DNA of 43,146 nt from Peptococcaceae bacterium (GTDB taxonomy: Bacteria; Bacillota; Peptococcia; Peptococcales; Peptococcaceae): assembly GCA_900759105.1 (NCBI GenBank), contig CAAETY010000082.1:1-43146 (forward strand), read 5' to 3'. The translations under genes and the position numbers were made by a program. Below are positions 17,563 to 26,442 of this stretch, piece after piece. The notes beneath the pieces were generated by a model, which ran no database searches, was not told the origin of the DNA, and saw only the letters and a program-made list of their open reading frames with translations. How positions within the stretch are numbered: the first letter of the stretch is position 1; each line of letters begins with the position of its first letter.

Positions 17563-17582
17563 TGTATAATCCTCCCCGGCTA

Positions 17583-18542
17583 TTACAATAATTCAATCCA
17601 GAAAATAGCAACCCCAAGCGCGCAGGTAACCAAAGTAATCAAGCTAAATAAGCGTACCACTTGGTTTTCTGTACGGCCGCCCAGTTCAAAATGGTGATGG
17701 AGCGGTGCCATTCTAAATACACGACGCTTGGTTTTCTTGTACACAATGACTTGAATGATGTCAGAAATAGCTTCAATCATATAGGTAAAGCAAATGAGTG
17801 GAATGAGCAATTCTGTTTTGGTTACCATGGACAGTGCAACCGCCATCCCACCGATAAAGAAGCTCCCGGTATCGCCCATAAATACGCGTGCCGGATGATG
17901 ATTGTAGAACAAAAACGCCAAACAAGCCCCAATCATTACTGCAATGACAACCAAAGAATTTGGTTCATTATAGAGCTTAACAATGGCGAAAAACGCCAAG
18001 AAAATAATAATACTAACCGTTGTCAAAAGACCATCCAAGCCATCGGTAAGGTTGGCACTGTTGGTTGTCCCCATAATAATGAAAATCATTAACGGCCAAT
18101 AGAAAATCCCAACCGGCAAAACAGTGTTAAAAAGCGGTACCCAAAAATCAGTAATGTTCATATCGAGCTTGCTTGCCCAGAAGATAATGATAATCGCACC
18201 CAACAATTGAAGCACGAGTTTTTGAATAGGGGTCAATCCTTCATTGTGACGCATCACAATTTTAATGGCATCGTCCAAAAGGCCAATGCCCCCAAAGATG
18301 AATGCGCTTCCTACTACAAACCAAGTCACACTGCTAAATTGTTGCATGATGACAAGGGTAAGTACCACTGTTACCATAAATAGAATACCACCCATGGTTG
18401 GTGTGCCTTGCTTCTTTTGGTGACTTTGTGGCCCTTCTTCACGAATAGATTGGCCAAATTTCAAACGGTGTAAGAGCGGAATCATAAAATGCCCCACTAT
18501 AAGACCAATACCCAAGCTAATAATAAATCCTAACGCCCACAT
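17583..18542 (-). CDS. mraY: phospho-N-acetylmuramoyl-pentapeptide transferase MraY
   Basis: Integral membrane enzyme that makes lipid I from UDP-MurNAc-pentapeptide and undecaprenyl phosphate (319 aa, about 10 helices). Motifs: QSHQKKQGTPTMGGILF, LLDDAIKI, NLTDGLDGL, MGDTGSFFIGG and the cytoplasmic APLHHHFELGG histidine loop. The ATG at 18542 follows GAGGGG by about 7 nt; the GTG five codons earlier overlaps that ribosome site. 56 bp separate it from the P1 peptidase upstream and 20 bp from murD. Confidence 0.97.
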   Translation of the reverse strand: MWALGFIISLGIGLIVGHFMIPLLHRLKFGQSIREEGPQSHQKKQGTPTMGGILFMVTVVLTLVIMQQFSSVTWFVVGSAFIFGGIGLLDDAIKIVMRHNEGLTPIQKLVLQLLGAIIIIFWASKLDMNITDFWVPLFNTVLPVGIFYWPLMIFIIMGTTNSANLTDGLDGLLTTVSIIIFLAFFAIVKLYNEPNSLVVIAVMIGACLAFLFYNHHPARVFMGDTGSFFIGGMAVALSMVTKTELLIPLICFTYMIEAISDIIQVIVYKKTKRRVFRMAPLHHHFELGGRTENQVVRLFSLITLVTCALGVAIFWIELL

Positions 18543-18598
18543 ACATGAACCCCTCACTTTTTCTAGTGTTGTCTGATTTTCAATTGATGTAACTGCTT

Positions 18599-19573
18599 TT
18601 AGAGTGATTTTAACGCCGGTGCGCCATAAGCAGATTCTGCTGCGTAAACAGCACGTCGAATCGCATGTTCAAGCGCATAGGACGCCGCCGTTCCTGCAAG
18701 ATTGATATCCGCTTCAACCGTTCCCACGCTCAACGCAAAAACAGAATCCCCGTCTGCCGTGGTGTTAACCGGACAAATCGCACGAACCAAGCCATTTGAT
18801 GCCATCTGTGCCAATTTTTTGAGTTGGGTTTTATCGAATTTTGCATTGGTAATAATTGCACCGATGGTGGTATTGGTGGTTGCCGCACCGGCGCCGGCCA
18901 AAATTGGCGCAATCGCTTCGTAGTTTTCTAAAATCACCTTGCGTGTATCTGCCAAGCCATTTCCATCCGGTGTCAGCATGCCTGCAAGCACGCTACCGTC
19001 TTCTTTAAGTACATCACCCAAAGCATTCACAGCAACTATTGCCCCAACTTGCAAATCACCCAATTGAACCGCATAGGTTCCCAAGCCGGCTTTCATCATG
19101 GTAGCCTCACCAAAAAGCTTCCCTACGGTCGCACCGGTGCCAACGCCATGATTCCCTTCAAGAACCTCCGGATTACCTTCAGCATTCACACAGGCTTCAT
19201 AGCCCATTGCTAAATCCGGACGGACATTGTCGCCACATGTCAAATCAAAAATGCATGCCTGCACTACAAGCGGTACAATGACATCCCCAACAGGAAGGCC
19301 CACACTATTTTCTTCTAAATAGCGCATAACCCCACCGGCAGCATCCAGCCCGTAAGCACTTCCACCACTCAGAAGCACAGCATGTACGCGATCGCAAGCC
19401 GCAACCGGATTCAGAAGCTCACTTTCACGACTGGCAGGACCGCCACCTCGTACGTCAACACTGCACGGCGCACCTTGTTCACAGATAATAACGGTACAGC
19501 CGGTACCGGCTTCACTGTTTTCTGCACTTCCGATGCGAAACCCTTCAATATCTTGTAAACGAATTTCTTTCAC
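18599..19573 (-). CDS. P1 (DmpA/BapA-type) self-processing peptidase
   Basis: Ntn-hydrolase of peptidase family P1/S58 (324 aa), the group that includes D-aminopeptidase DmpA and beta-aminopeptidases. Recognised by GTGCTVIICEQGAPCSVDVRGGGPA near the N-terminus, LLSGGSAYGLDAAGGVMRYLEE, NHGVGTGATVGKLFG, and NTTIGAIITNAKF, where the precursor is expected to cleave itself to expose the nucleophile. No signal peptide, so cytoplasmic. GTG start with GGGAGGA about 9 nt upstream. It lies 27 nt after murF and 56 nt before mraY, inside the dcw transcription unit, which is an unusual place. Substrate unknown; a role in trimming cell-wall or D-amino-acid peptides is only inferred from position. Confidence 0.88.
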   Translation of the reverse strand: MKEIRLQDIEGFRIGSAENSEAGTGCTVIICEQGAPCSVDVRGGGPASRESELLNPVAACDRVHAVLLSGGSAYGLDAAGGVMRYLEENSVGLPVGDVIVPLVVQACIFDLTCGDNVRPDLAMGYEACVNAEGNPEVLEGNHGVGTGATVGKLFGEATMMKAGLGTYAVQLGDLQVGAIVAVNALGDVLKEDGSVLAGMLTPDGNGLADTRKVILENYEAIAPILAGAGAATTNTTIGAIITNAKFDKTQLKKLAQMASNGLVRAICPVNTTADGDSVFALSVGTVEADINLAGTAASYALEHAIRRAVYAAESAYGAPALKSL

Positions 19574-19600
19574 TGACGTATCCTCCCATGATTAACATGC

Positions 19601-20989
19601 TTACTCTAAACCTTCATGTCGCTCAATATATTTATAAACTTCCGTCATTCGCATGCTGTTACTGCCTTTTACAAGAATAACAGCATCCTGTGGCGCATAT
19701 TCCTCCAAAATCATAGCCATTTGCTTTGTTGAATCAACAAAAAAGACCTTGTTTGGTTCCATGCCTTCGGCAATGGCACTCGCGCCTATACCTTCAGCCA
19801 ATGTCCCTAAACAAATTAACCAATCAATGCCATTTGCGGCCAAATGACGCCCCACACGTGCATGTCCTTCTGCTTCATATTGCCCAAGCTCATACATGTT
19901 ACCTAAGCAAGCCACAGTCGGACGTGGTTGATATCCTTTCAATACATCCAGAGTCGCAATCATCGAATCCGGATTTGCATTGTAGCAGTCATTAATCAAT
20001 AATCTGCCTTGACTCAAATCATGCATTTCCATGCGACTGGAGGAAAGTGCAACAGCAGACCCCAATCCATTTTGAATGTCTGCTTTAGAAATGTCAATAG
20101 CACGCGCCACCGCTGTAACTAAAAGCGCATTATCTACATAGTGTCGACCCGCGAATGGCAACTCCACATGCACTTGAAAATCTTGTGCAACACAATCGAA
20201 GTGACTGCCATCTCGCCCCAGTTCAGTGCCCACGCTAACCATGTCGCCGCCTTGACCTTCGTCGCTGCACCAGACCACAGCAGCTTCACATTCGTTCAAA
20301 TATGGTGTAACCAACGCTTGGTCCTTCATGCGCAAAGCCACGGTGCCTTCTTTTGGTAAATATCTGAAAAGTTCTGTTTTTGCACGTGCAATCCCCTGTT
20401 GACTTCCCAAATACTCAGCATGAACCATCCCAATCCCGGTAATAATTGCATGGGTAGGTTGTGCAATTTGGCAAAGGAAATCAATTTCATTGAACCCGGT
20501 CATCCCCATTTCTACAATGAGAATTTGAGTGTTTTCATCCAATCGGGTTAATGTCAGCGGCATCCCCAATTCGTTGTTTTGGTTTTCCTTGGTTACCACC
20601 ACTTGATGAGATTGTTGACACACCTGTGCAAGCAAATCCTTGGTACTGGTTTTACCCTGACTGCCGGTAATAGCAATCACCGGTCCTGTAAAGCGCGCAC
20701 GACACCAACGACCTAAGTCCTGAATAAAAGCTTGTCCATCTTGAATACGCACACAGCCAACAGCTTGATTGTTAATAGATTCCTCTGAGGCTACTGCCAC
20801 AGCACCGGCTTCGATGGCTTTTTCGATAAAGCGATGTCCGTCTACACGTTGACCGCGAATCGCTACAAATAAATCGCCGGGACCCACTTCGCGGCTGTCG
20901 AAAACAACACGACGTGCCACAATTCCCTCCGGGCCTTCATAGGCAAGTCCCATCTCCTTGGCGATTTGATTGATTGTAACATTATACAT
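19601..20989 (-). CDS. murF: UDP-N-acetylmuramoyl-tripeptide--D-alanyl-D-alanine ligase
   Basis: Last cytoplasmic Mur ligase, adding D-Ala-D-Ala (462 aa). Domains: N-terminal UDP-binding domain with VVFDSREVGPGDLFVAIRG, central ATPase with GSQGKTSTKDLL (about 109-120) and KENQNNELGMPLTL, and a C-terminal domain with NDCYNANPDSM and GNMYELG. ATG at 20989 is fixed by GGAGGAAAG just upstream; the frame runs open 28 codons further but without a ribosome site. The expected partner murE, which makes its tripeptide substrate, is not in this cluster. Confidence 0.96.
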   Translation of the reverse strand: MYNVTINQIAKEMGLAYEGPEGIVARRVVFDSREVGPGDLFVAIRGQRVDGHRFIEKAIEAGAVAVASEESINNQAVGCVRIQDGQAFIQDLGRWCRARFTGPVIAITGSQGKTSTKDLLAQVCQQSHQVVVTKENQNNELGMPLTLTRLDENTQILIVEMGMTGFNEIDFLCQIAQPTHAIITGIGMVHAEYLGSQQGIARAKTELFRYLPKEGTVALRMKDQALVTPYLNECEAAVVWCSDEGQGGDMVSVGTELGRDGSHFDCVAQDFQVHVELPFAGRHYVDNALLVTAVARAIDISKADIQNGLGSAVALSSSRMEMHDLSQGRLLINDCYNANPDSMIATLDVLKGYQPRPTVACLGNMYELGQYEAEGHARVGRHLAANGIDWLICLGTLAEGIGASAIAEGMEPNKVFFVDSTKQMAMILEEYAPQDAVILVKGSNSMRMTEVYKYIERHEGLE

Positions 20990-21014
20990 TTTCTTTCCTC
21001 CATTAAATCGAGCA

Positions 21015-21044
21015 AGCCGGAAAATGCTAAAGCAATCTCCGGCT
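21015..21044 (-). other. hairpin between the PBP gene and murF
   Basis: AGCCGGA (21015-21021) pairs with TCCGGCT (21038-21044), with a short inner TGC/GCA. No U-run follows, so this is more likely an mRNA-stability or partial-attenuation hairpin than a true terminator. It sits in the 140-bp gap where murE would be expected. Confidence 0.45.
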
Positions 21045-21129
21045 TCTCTTTTGCTATGAGGTTCCTTGTTCATTATGATGAGTTATTGCACACACTGATT
21101 GTCCCATCACACACCGTATAGGCAGGATT

Positions 21130-23367
21130 CTATGTAGCCGAGTCATCTGAATCCTCTTCACCTGATGATGTTTTCGATGAGTCAGTATCCTTGTTAGAAG
21201 CGTTACTCTTTTTTTGCTCCTCTTCTTCGAGTGCTTTTGTCGCTTCTTCAATATCAGCGCGTTGACTCGTGCCCGCAAACCATACCTTCACCTGACTGCC
21301 AATATTCACCGCAGTTCCGGCATCCGGTTGTTGTCTGTAGGCCAAGCCACTCCCCTTCAATGTTGATTTCAAACCGAACCCTTGAAGAATGATATCGACA
21401 TCCTTGATGGTTTTCCCTTCGAAGGACGGCAAAACAATGGTATCTGCACCTTCTGTGGTGCTATAAAATTCAATGGTTGAGCCTTTTGCCACCTTTGTTC
21501 CAGCAACCGGTAAATAACTCGTTAAGGTTGTCCCTGATGTAACATCCTCTACCTGCAAGCCGGCTTGTGCCATGATGCTGCGTGCTTCTTCTGTATTCAT
21601 CGGACAATCAATTTCAGGTACTGTCACGTATTCACCTTCGGTTGCTTCGGTGTAGTTTTCGTTATCGTCACTCAAAGCTTCAGTTTGTGGTACTTGATAA
21701 TAATTCAGTACGTTTTTCATAATCTTAGAGAAAATCCCGCCGGCCAAGGTACCACTGTTCCCACCGCTTGCAGGACTGTCAACAATGACCAAGCATGCAT
21801 ACTTCGGATTGTCTGCCGGTGCAAAACCCATAAAGCTCAAAATATAATTATTTTCAGCATAGCTCCCGCCTTGCGCAATTTCCGCTGTCCCGGTTTTACC
21901 ACCAACACGATACCCTTCTACCGCTGCCGGTTTACCTAGCCCATCTTCTACAACGCTAACAAGCATTTCTCGCATTTCATCTGAAGTTTGAGAACTGATT
22001 ACTTGACGAACCACTTCCGGTTCGGTTTCTTTTACCACTTTGCCGTTGCTGTCGGTAATTTGAGATACAATTTGCGGTTTCATCAAATACCCACCGTTAA
22101 CAACTGCAGAAAAAGCCGTAATCATTTGCATGGCCGTATACGCATTCCCCTGACCAATAGCAGATGCCGCCAAGTCGATGTCAACAGCATCCTCTTGATC
22201 AATCAAAAGTGGGGAGGATTCAGAAGGCAAATCAATTCCGGTTTTCTTGGTCATGCCAAAGCCATCCAAGTAATCATAGAAACGGTCAAAACCGAGCTTA
22301 CTTACGCATTCCGCTTGCGCTACGTTACAGGATTGCCCCAGTGCATGGGTCATGGTTTGTAAGCCATCCGCTTCAGGATAATCCCAGTCTTGGAAGCGGT
22401 GGCCGTCAATCATCACAAACCCCGGACAATAGAGCTGAGAATCCGGCTCTACGATGTCTTCTTCCAGATACATCGAGGTGGACAAGGACTTAAACGGAGA
22501 GCCCGGTTCATAAAGCTTTGAAATCGCCAAATTTGACCAATCCTCAGCGTCATAGTCACTATAGTTATTCGGATCAAAATTTGGCATATTCGCCATTGCC
22601 AGGACATTGCCATTTGTTACATCCATAACAATACAGGTCATTGCCTTGGCATTTTGTTCTTTTTGGGCCTCTGCCATAGCAGATTCCACGTAATATTGAA
22701 TGGTTGAATCTACAGTCAAGTGTACGTTCTTGCCTTCAGAAGCCGGTATGGATTCACGAATGGATTGTGGGATGGCATTGCCAAGCTTATCGTATTCGAC
22801 AACAAGCTTACCCGGTGTCCCGGAGAGAATGTCATCAAATTGCAGTTCAGCACCGGCCAGCCCTTGATTGTCTAAGCCACAAAATCCAAGTACATGACTT
22901 AATTCCTCATTATTAGGATATTCACGGCTGAATTCGGTTGTGAAGCCAATCCCAATATAATCTTTTTCTTGCAGCTTCTGCGCATCTTCTTTATCGCACT
23001 GACGTTTTAACCAAGCAAAGTCATTGCTACTTCCATCAATAATCTTATTCACTTCAGACTTGGTCATATGCAAATATTTAATAATATCCGCTACAATTTC
23101 ATCACGTCCAGAAGCTTCACGAATGACCGATGGCGTGATATACACAGATATCTTTTCAACGCTCACCGCCATTGCCTCATTATTGCAATCATAAATAATC
23201 CCACGATTTGGGGTGACTTCTACATTTTGCAGACGATTGTTCAGTGACTCATCGCTATATTTTTCGCTTGCAAGCACCTGAACATAAAACAGTTTCCCAA
23301 AAATGAGCACTGACATCGCACCTGCTAAAATGAGAATGTATAAAATACGAGCCTTTCTTTGCTCCAT
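21130..23367 (-). CDS. ftsI: class B penicillin-binding protein with two PASTA domains (FtsI/SpoVD type)
   Basis: Septal transpeptidase (745 aa) that cross-links peptidoglycan polymerised by FtsW. One N-terminal membrane anchor (about 8-30), the PBP dimerisation domain, then the transpeptidase with SPFK (Ser290, Lys293), SCN (about 346-348) and KTGT (about 491). Two PASTA domains follow (about 581-640 and 645-700), then an acidic Ser/Glu/Asp-rich tail. PASTA domains are typical of Gram-positive PBP2x and of SpoVD. The neighbouring ftsL and ftsW argue for vegetative division. AAGGAG stands 10 nt before ATG; ftsL ends 15 nt upstream. Confidence 0.94.
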   Translation of the reverse strand: MEQRKARILYILILAGAMSVLIFGKLFYVQVLASEKYSDESLNNRLQNVEVTPNRGIIYDCNNEAMAVSVEKISVYITPSVIREASGRDEIVADIIKYLHMTKSEVNKIIDGSSNDFAWLKRQCDKEDAQKLQEKDYIGIGFTTEFSREYPNNEELSHVLGFCGLDNQGLAGAELQFDDILSGTPGKLVVEYDKLGNAIPQSIRESIPASEGKNVHLTVDSTIQYYVESAMAEAQKEQNAKAMTCIVMDVTNGNVLAMANMPNFDPNNYSDYDAEDWSNLAISKLYEPGSPFKSLSTSMYLEEDIVEPDSQLYCPGFVMIDGHRFQDWDYPEADGLQTMTHALGQSCNVAQAECVSKLGFDRFYDYLDGFGMTKKTGIDLPSESSPLLIDQEDAVDIDLAASAIGQGNAYTAMQMITAFSAVVNGGYLMKPQIVSQITDSNGKVVKETEPEVVRQVISSQTSDEMREMLVSVVEDGLGKPAAVEGYRVGGKTGTAEIAQGGSYAENNYILSFMGFAPADNPKYACLVIVDSPASGGNSGTLAGGIFSKIMKNVLNYYQVPQTEALSDDNENYTEATEGEYVTVPEIDCPMNTEEARSIMAQAGLQVEDVTSGTTLTSYLPVAGTKVAKGSTIEFYSTTEGADTIVLPSFEGKTIKDVDIILQGFGLKSTLKGSGLAYRQQPDAGTAVNIGSQVKVWFAGTSQRADIEEATKALEEEEQKKSNASNKDTDSSKTSSGEEDSDDSAT

Positions 23368-23382
23368 TTTACTTCAAACTCC

Positions 23383-23838
23383 TTATTGTGCGTTGATATC
23401 CTGTTTGGCTACCGGAGTCGATGGTGTATAGACAATAACGTTTTCTGCTTCTTGCATCCCGAGCTTTTCTTCGGCTTTCTTTTGGATCGCACTTTTATTG
23501 CTCAGTGTCGCACTTTCTTGACGAAGTGCTTCATTGGCTGCAATCACTTCTTTTAGATTACTTTGTTTTTCGTTAATTGTTAACCCCATGTCCTGGATAA
23601 TCCCATATTGTCCAACACACAAAATTCCTAAGATAAAGGCAATCAAAATTGCACGAAATGTAGATAGGCGTGGTTTTCTCTTTTCAAATTTTCTTCGCAA
23701 AACGCGTTCATTTTGCTTTTTTGCTATGGCGCGTTTTGAATTTGAACCAAACCTGCTATTTGCTGTTTTGTTATAATAATCAACCATGCCCGGTTCCTCG
23801 TACAACGGTCGTTTCTTTGCTGCCCCCATGGCATTCAT
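23383..23838 (-). CDS. ftsL: cell division protein FtsL
   Basis: Small bitopic protein (151 aa): basic cytoplasmic N-terminus, one membrane helix (about 61-79, FRAILIAFILGILCVGQYGI), then a short leucine-zipper coiled coil (INEKQSNLKEVIAANEALRQE...LSNKSAIQKKAEEKLGMQ) as in FtsL/DivIC. Identity rests on this architecture and on its place between rsmH and the PBP gene; sequence alone would not separate FtsL from DivIC. It starts 9 nt after the rsmH stop. Confidence 0.88.
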   Translation of the reverse strand: MNAMGAAKKRPLYEEPGMVDYYNKTANSRFGSNSKRAIAKKQNERVLRRKFEKRKPRLSTFRAILIAFILGILCVGQYGIIQDMGLTINEKQSNLKEVIAANEALRQESATLSNKSAIQKKAEEKLGMQEAENVIVYTPSTPVAKQDINAQ

Positions 23839-23847
23839 CCCCAGATA

Positions 23848-24807
23848 TTAGTATTTTCTTCGCTTATATGCAGGAATTTTTTCGACAATGCGTAGTTTGG
23901 CGCTTCCTGCACGAGAGTTATCCGCCAATTCTTCTTTTGATGCCACAATTGGTTTTCGTGTCACTATTTTCACAGTTGCTTCCTTGTCACATTGACAAAT
24001 TGGAAGCTCCGGCGGACAAATACAATCGCTCGCCAGATATTTGAAATGCTGCTTTACAATGCGATCCTCCAAAGAGTGGAAAGTGATTACCGCCATGCGA
24101 CCGCCGATTTTTAAGCGTGCCACAGCTTCATCAATAACGCCTTCAAGCACGTCCAATTCATGATTGACTTCAATACGAATTGCTTGGAAGGTGCGTTTTG
24201 CAACATGAGAGCCTTTTTCACGTGCGCCCCTTGGAATGGCACGTTCAATACAATCTACCAACTGAAATGTGGTTTCGATTGGCGCAAGCTCACGTCGCTC
24301 CACGATAATTTTTGCAATACGTCGCGCCCACTTTTCTTCGCCATATTCACGCAAAATACGTTCAAGCGCATCCTCATCATAAGTGTTTACGACATCATAT
24401 GCACTAAAGTCCGCTTGTGGATTCATGCGCATATCCAAAGCAGCATCGTGCATATAGCTAAATCCACGACGATAGTCATCGATTTGAGGGGATGAAACAC
24501 CGATATCGATTAGAATACCATCCACGCCTCCCGGCGCATTTGCATCAATAATCGCAGGCATCTCAATATAATTAGAGTGAAAAAAGGTCACTTGATCCGC
24601 ATAAGGCGCCAAGCGTTCCTTGGCTGCTTTCAATGCGTTCTCATCTTGGTCGATTGCCAAAAGTCTGCCATCTTTTCCAATAGCAGCTAAAATACCGGAG
24701 GAGTGGCCTCCTCCACCAACGGTACCATCTACATAAGTACCACCTTTTTTTAAATTAAGCCCATCCAGTACTTCTTGATAAAGTACCGGGATATGTTGAA
24801 ATTCCAT
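23848..24807 (-). CDS. rsmH: 16S rRNA (cytosine(1402)-N(4))-methyltransferase
   Basis: SAM-dependent methyltransferase of C1402 in the ribosomal P site (319 aa, formerly MraW). N-terminal HIPVLYQEVLDGL, SAM loop YVDGTVGGGGHS (about 25-36), ILIDIGVSSPQIDD, RGFSYMHDAALDMRM, and VITFHSLEDRIVKQHFK near the C-terminus are all family signatures. It begins 16 nt after the mraZ stop. Confidence 0.97.
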   Translation of the reverse strand: MEFQHIPVLYQEVLDGLNLKKGGTYVDGTVGGGGHSSGILAAIGKDGRLLAIDQDENALKAAKERLAPYADQVTFFHSNYIEMPAIIDANAPGGVDGILIDIGVSSPQIDDYRRGFSYMHDAALDMRMNPQADFSAYDVVNTYDEDALERILREYGEEKWARRIAKIIVERRELAPIETTFQLVDCIERAIPRGAREKGSHVAKRTFQAIRIEVNHELDVLEGVIDEAVARLKIGGRMAVITFHSLEDRIVKQHFKYLASDCICPPELPICQCDKEATVKIVTRKPIVASKEELADNSRAGSAKLRIVEKIPAYKRRKY

Positions 24808-24823
24808 CCGTGATGTCCCACCT

Positions 24824-25249
24824 TTATATGCCTAAAAATCCCGCAAGTTCTTCAAAGGATTCCTCTTCATTTTCACTAAGCTGTTCGTCCCAACGTTGTG
24901 CGCTCCATAGCTCAAACGTATTGGATTCCCCAACTATCACAACTTCCTTGTCTATTGCAGCATGCTCCATTAAAGCACTAGGAATAGACAAACGCCCCTG
25001 CTTATCCAAAACTTCGACACTTGCGCTGGCATAAAACTGACGCTTAAAACGTCGCACTTTTTGGTCACTGGATGGCTTTGCATCGATTTTTTCACAAACC
25101 AATGCCCATTCTTCCATTGGGTATACCGTGAGACATCCGTCCAAGCCTTTCGCAATCACGCATTGATTTTGAAGTGACTCGCGGAATTTCGCAGGAATCG
25201 TGAGTCTGCATTTGTTGTCAATAGTGTGTCGATATTCTCCTAAAAACAT
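24824..25249 (-). CDS. mraZ: transcriptional regulator MraZ
   Basis: AbrB-fold regulator of the dcw cluster (141 aa). MFLGEYRHTIDNKCRLTIPAKFRE and the second half DKQGRLSIPSAL show the two SpoVT/AbrB-like repeats with DxKGR-type motifs. The ATG at 25249 has AAAGGAG about 9 nt upstream; an open frame 18 codons longer would run through the operator repeats and is rejected. First gene of the dcw operon; likely autoregulated through the repeats at 25270-25291. Confidence 0.96.
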   Translation of the reverse strand: MFLGEYRHTIDNKCRLTIPAKFRESLQNQCVIAKGLDGCLTVYPMEEWALVCEKIDAKPSSDQKVRRFKRQFYASASVEVLDKQGRLSIPSALMEHAAIDKEVVIVGESNTFELWSAQRWDEQLSENEEESFEELAGFLGI

Positions 25250-25269
25250 ACAACGCACACTCCTTTCAT

Positions 25270-25291
25270 CCCAATTGCCCCATTTTTCCCC
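25270..25291 (-). promoter_or_regulatory. probable MraZ operator repeats
   Basis: On the minus strand three G-rich words, GGGG (25291-25288), TGGGG (25282-25278) and TGGG (25273-25270), recur every 9-10 bp just upstream of the mraZ ribosome site. Known MraZ sites are TGGGN-type direct repeats with about 10-bp period in front of mraZ. Confidence 0.7.
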
Positions 25292-25408
25292 TTTCCTCTC
25301 CACTTTACACTACTTTCCTTGCAATTTCTACCCTTTGTTTTCCCTTTATTAACACGTTTTTGAGCTTTTATACTTTAAGTATTTTGTAAAGCCCTAAACA
25401 AGGGTAAA

Positions 25409-25438
25409 AAAAGACCCTCCCATACGGAAGAGTCTTTT
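25409..25438 (-). terminator. terminator of the D-2-hydroxyacid dehydrogenase operon
   Basis: Minus strand: AAAAGACTCTTCC (25438-25426) pairs through U-G wobbles with GGGAGGGTCTTTT (25421-25409) around GTAT, then T-rich sequence. 54 bp after the stop at 25493. Confidence 0.85.
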
Positions 25439-25492
25439 AATTAGTATTTCTTATTGATACATCGCCTGTGGCTTATGGCTCAGGCGTTTGCA

Positions 25493-26440
25493 TTAACCAA
25501 CAACGTTAGTTGGTTCACCTGCCAAGAAAGCAGCAATATTGTCGGTTACAATGTGGGCACGCTTCACGAAAGCTTCATCAGTTGCAAATGCTACGTGAGG
25601 GGTGAGCAAGGTATGTGGGGTAGTGAAAAGTGGATGACCTGCTTCAAGTGGTGGCTCGGTGTAGAATACGTCAATACCGGCACCGCCGATACGTCCTTCA
25701 TTGAGTGCTGCTGCGAGAGCATCGATATCAACGATAGGACCACGTGCACAGTTAATCAAAATTGCGCTAGATTTCATTTGGTCGATTTGTTCTTTGCCAA
25801 TAAAGCCGCGGGTTTCGCTATTCATTGCCATATGTACGCTGATAACGTCACAAGTAGACATCAAGGTGTCGAGGTCTACAAAGGTCACACCTTCGATTTC
25901 TTTTGGAGAACGGTTATAAGCATAGCAATCGCAACCAAATGCTTGTGCCACTTTGAGCACTTGCTTACCGATGGTCCCTGCGCCAACAACACCAAACTTA
26001 AGTGCAGACAATTCTTGGCCAACAAGGCCCTTCATGGTGCCGCCTTCACGAACCACTTTGTCACATTCGCGAATATTACGCAAAAGGCTGATGGTCATCC
26101 CAAATACGAGGTCGGCAACTGCTTCATTGGAGTAACCGCTTGCATTGCAAACAGTAACGCCTTTTTGTTTGCACACATCCATAGGAATGTGGTCGAAGCC
26201 GGTGAAAGCAACCGCTAAAAGTTCGATTTTTTCAAGATGTTCCATGACATTAGCACTCATTGGTTGGTTTGCGATAACAACCAATTCTGCATCCTTTGCA
26301 CGTTCAATCATTTCTTCATCGGAAGTAGCACGTTGATCATAGAGGGTCCATTCAACTTGACCACCTAATTTTTCTTGAAGCATTGCTTCCAAAACGTCAT
26401 TTGGCACGCTAAGCGGCTCTAATACAACAAGTTTCTTCAT
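25493..26440 (-). CDS. NAD-dependent D-2-hydroxyacid dehydrogenase
   Basis: 315-aa oxidoreductase of the D-isomer-specific 2-hydroxyacid dehydrogenase family (2-ketoacid to D-2-hydroxyacid). The cofactor loop is GVVGAGTIGKQVLKVAQAFG (about 150-169). Catalytic residues fit: Arg in NCARGPIVD, Glu in FYTEPPLE, His in LTPHVAFAT. An N-terminal substrate domain covers about 1-95. Substrate not predictable; lactate/glycerate-type or phosphonate-type members look alike. It is the last gene of a four-gene operon, 2 nt after the EcsC-family gene. Confidence 0.92.
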   Translation of the reverse strand: MKKLVVLEPLSVPNDVLEAMLQEKLGGQVEWTLYDQRATSDEEMIERAKDAELVVIANQPMSANVMEHLEKIELLAVAFTGFDHIPMDVCKQKGVTVCNASGYSNEAVADLVFGMTISLLRNIRECDKVVREGGTMKGLVGQELSALKFGVVGAGTIGKQVLKVAQAFGCDCYAYNRSPKEIEGVTFVDLDTLMSTCDVISVHMAMNSETRGFIGKEQIDQMKSSAILINCARGPIVDIDALAAALNEGRIGGAGIDVFYTEPPLEAGHPLFTTPHTLLTPHVAFATDEAFVKRAHIVTDNIAAFLAGEPTNVVG

Positions 26441-26442
26441 AA

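Noticed and set aside
21130..23367. SpoVD as a sporulation gene, implying a spore former
   Set aside because: PASTA-containing PBPs also serve vegetative division; no other sporulation gene is in the window.
25454..26218. 254-codon plus-strand frame opposite the D-2-hydroxyacid dehydrogenase
   Set aside because: Antisense shadow of a protein with clear catalytic motifs; no family resemblance.
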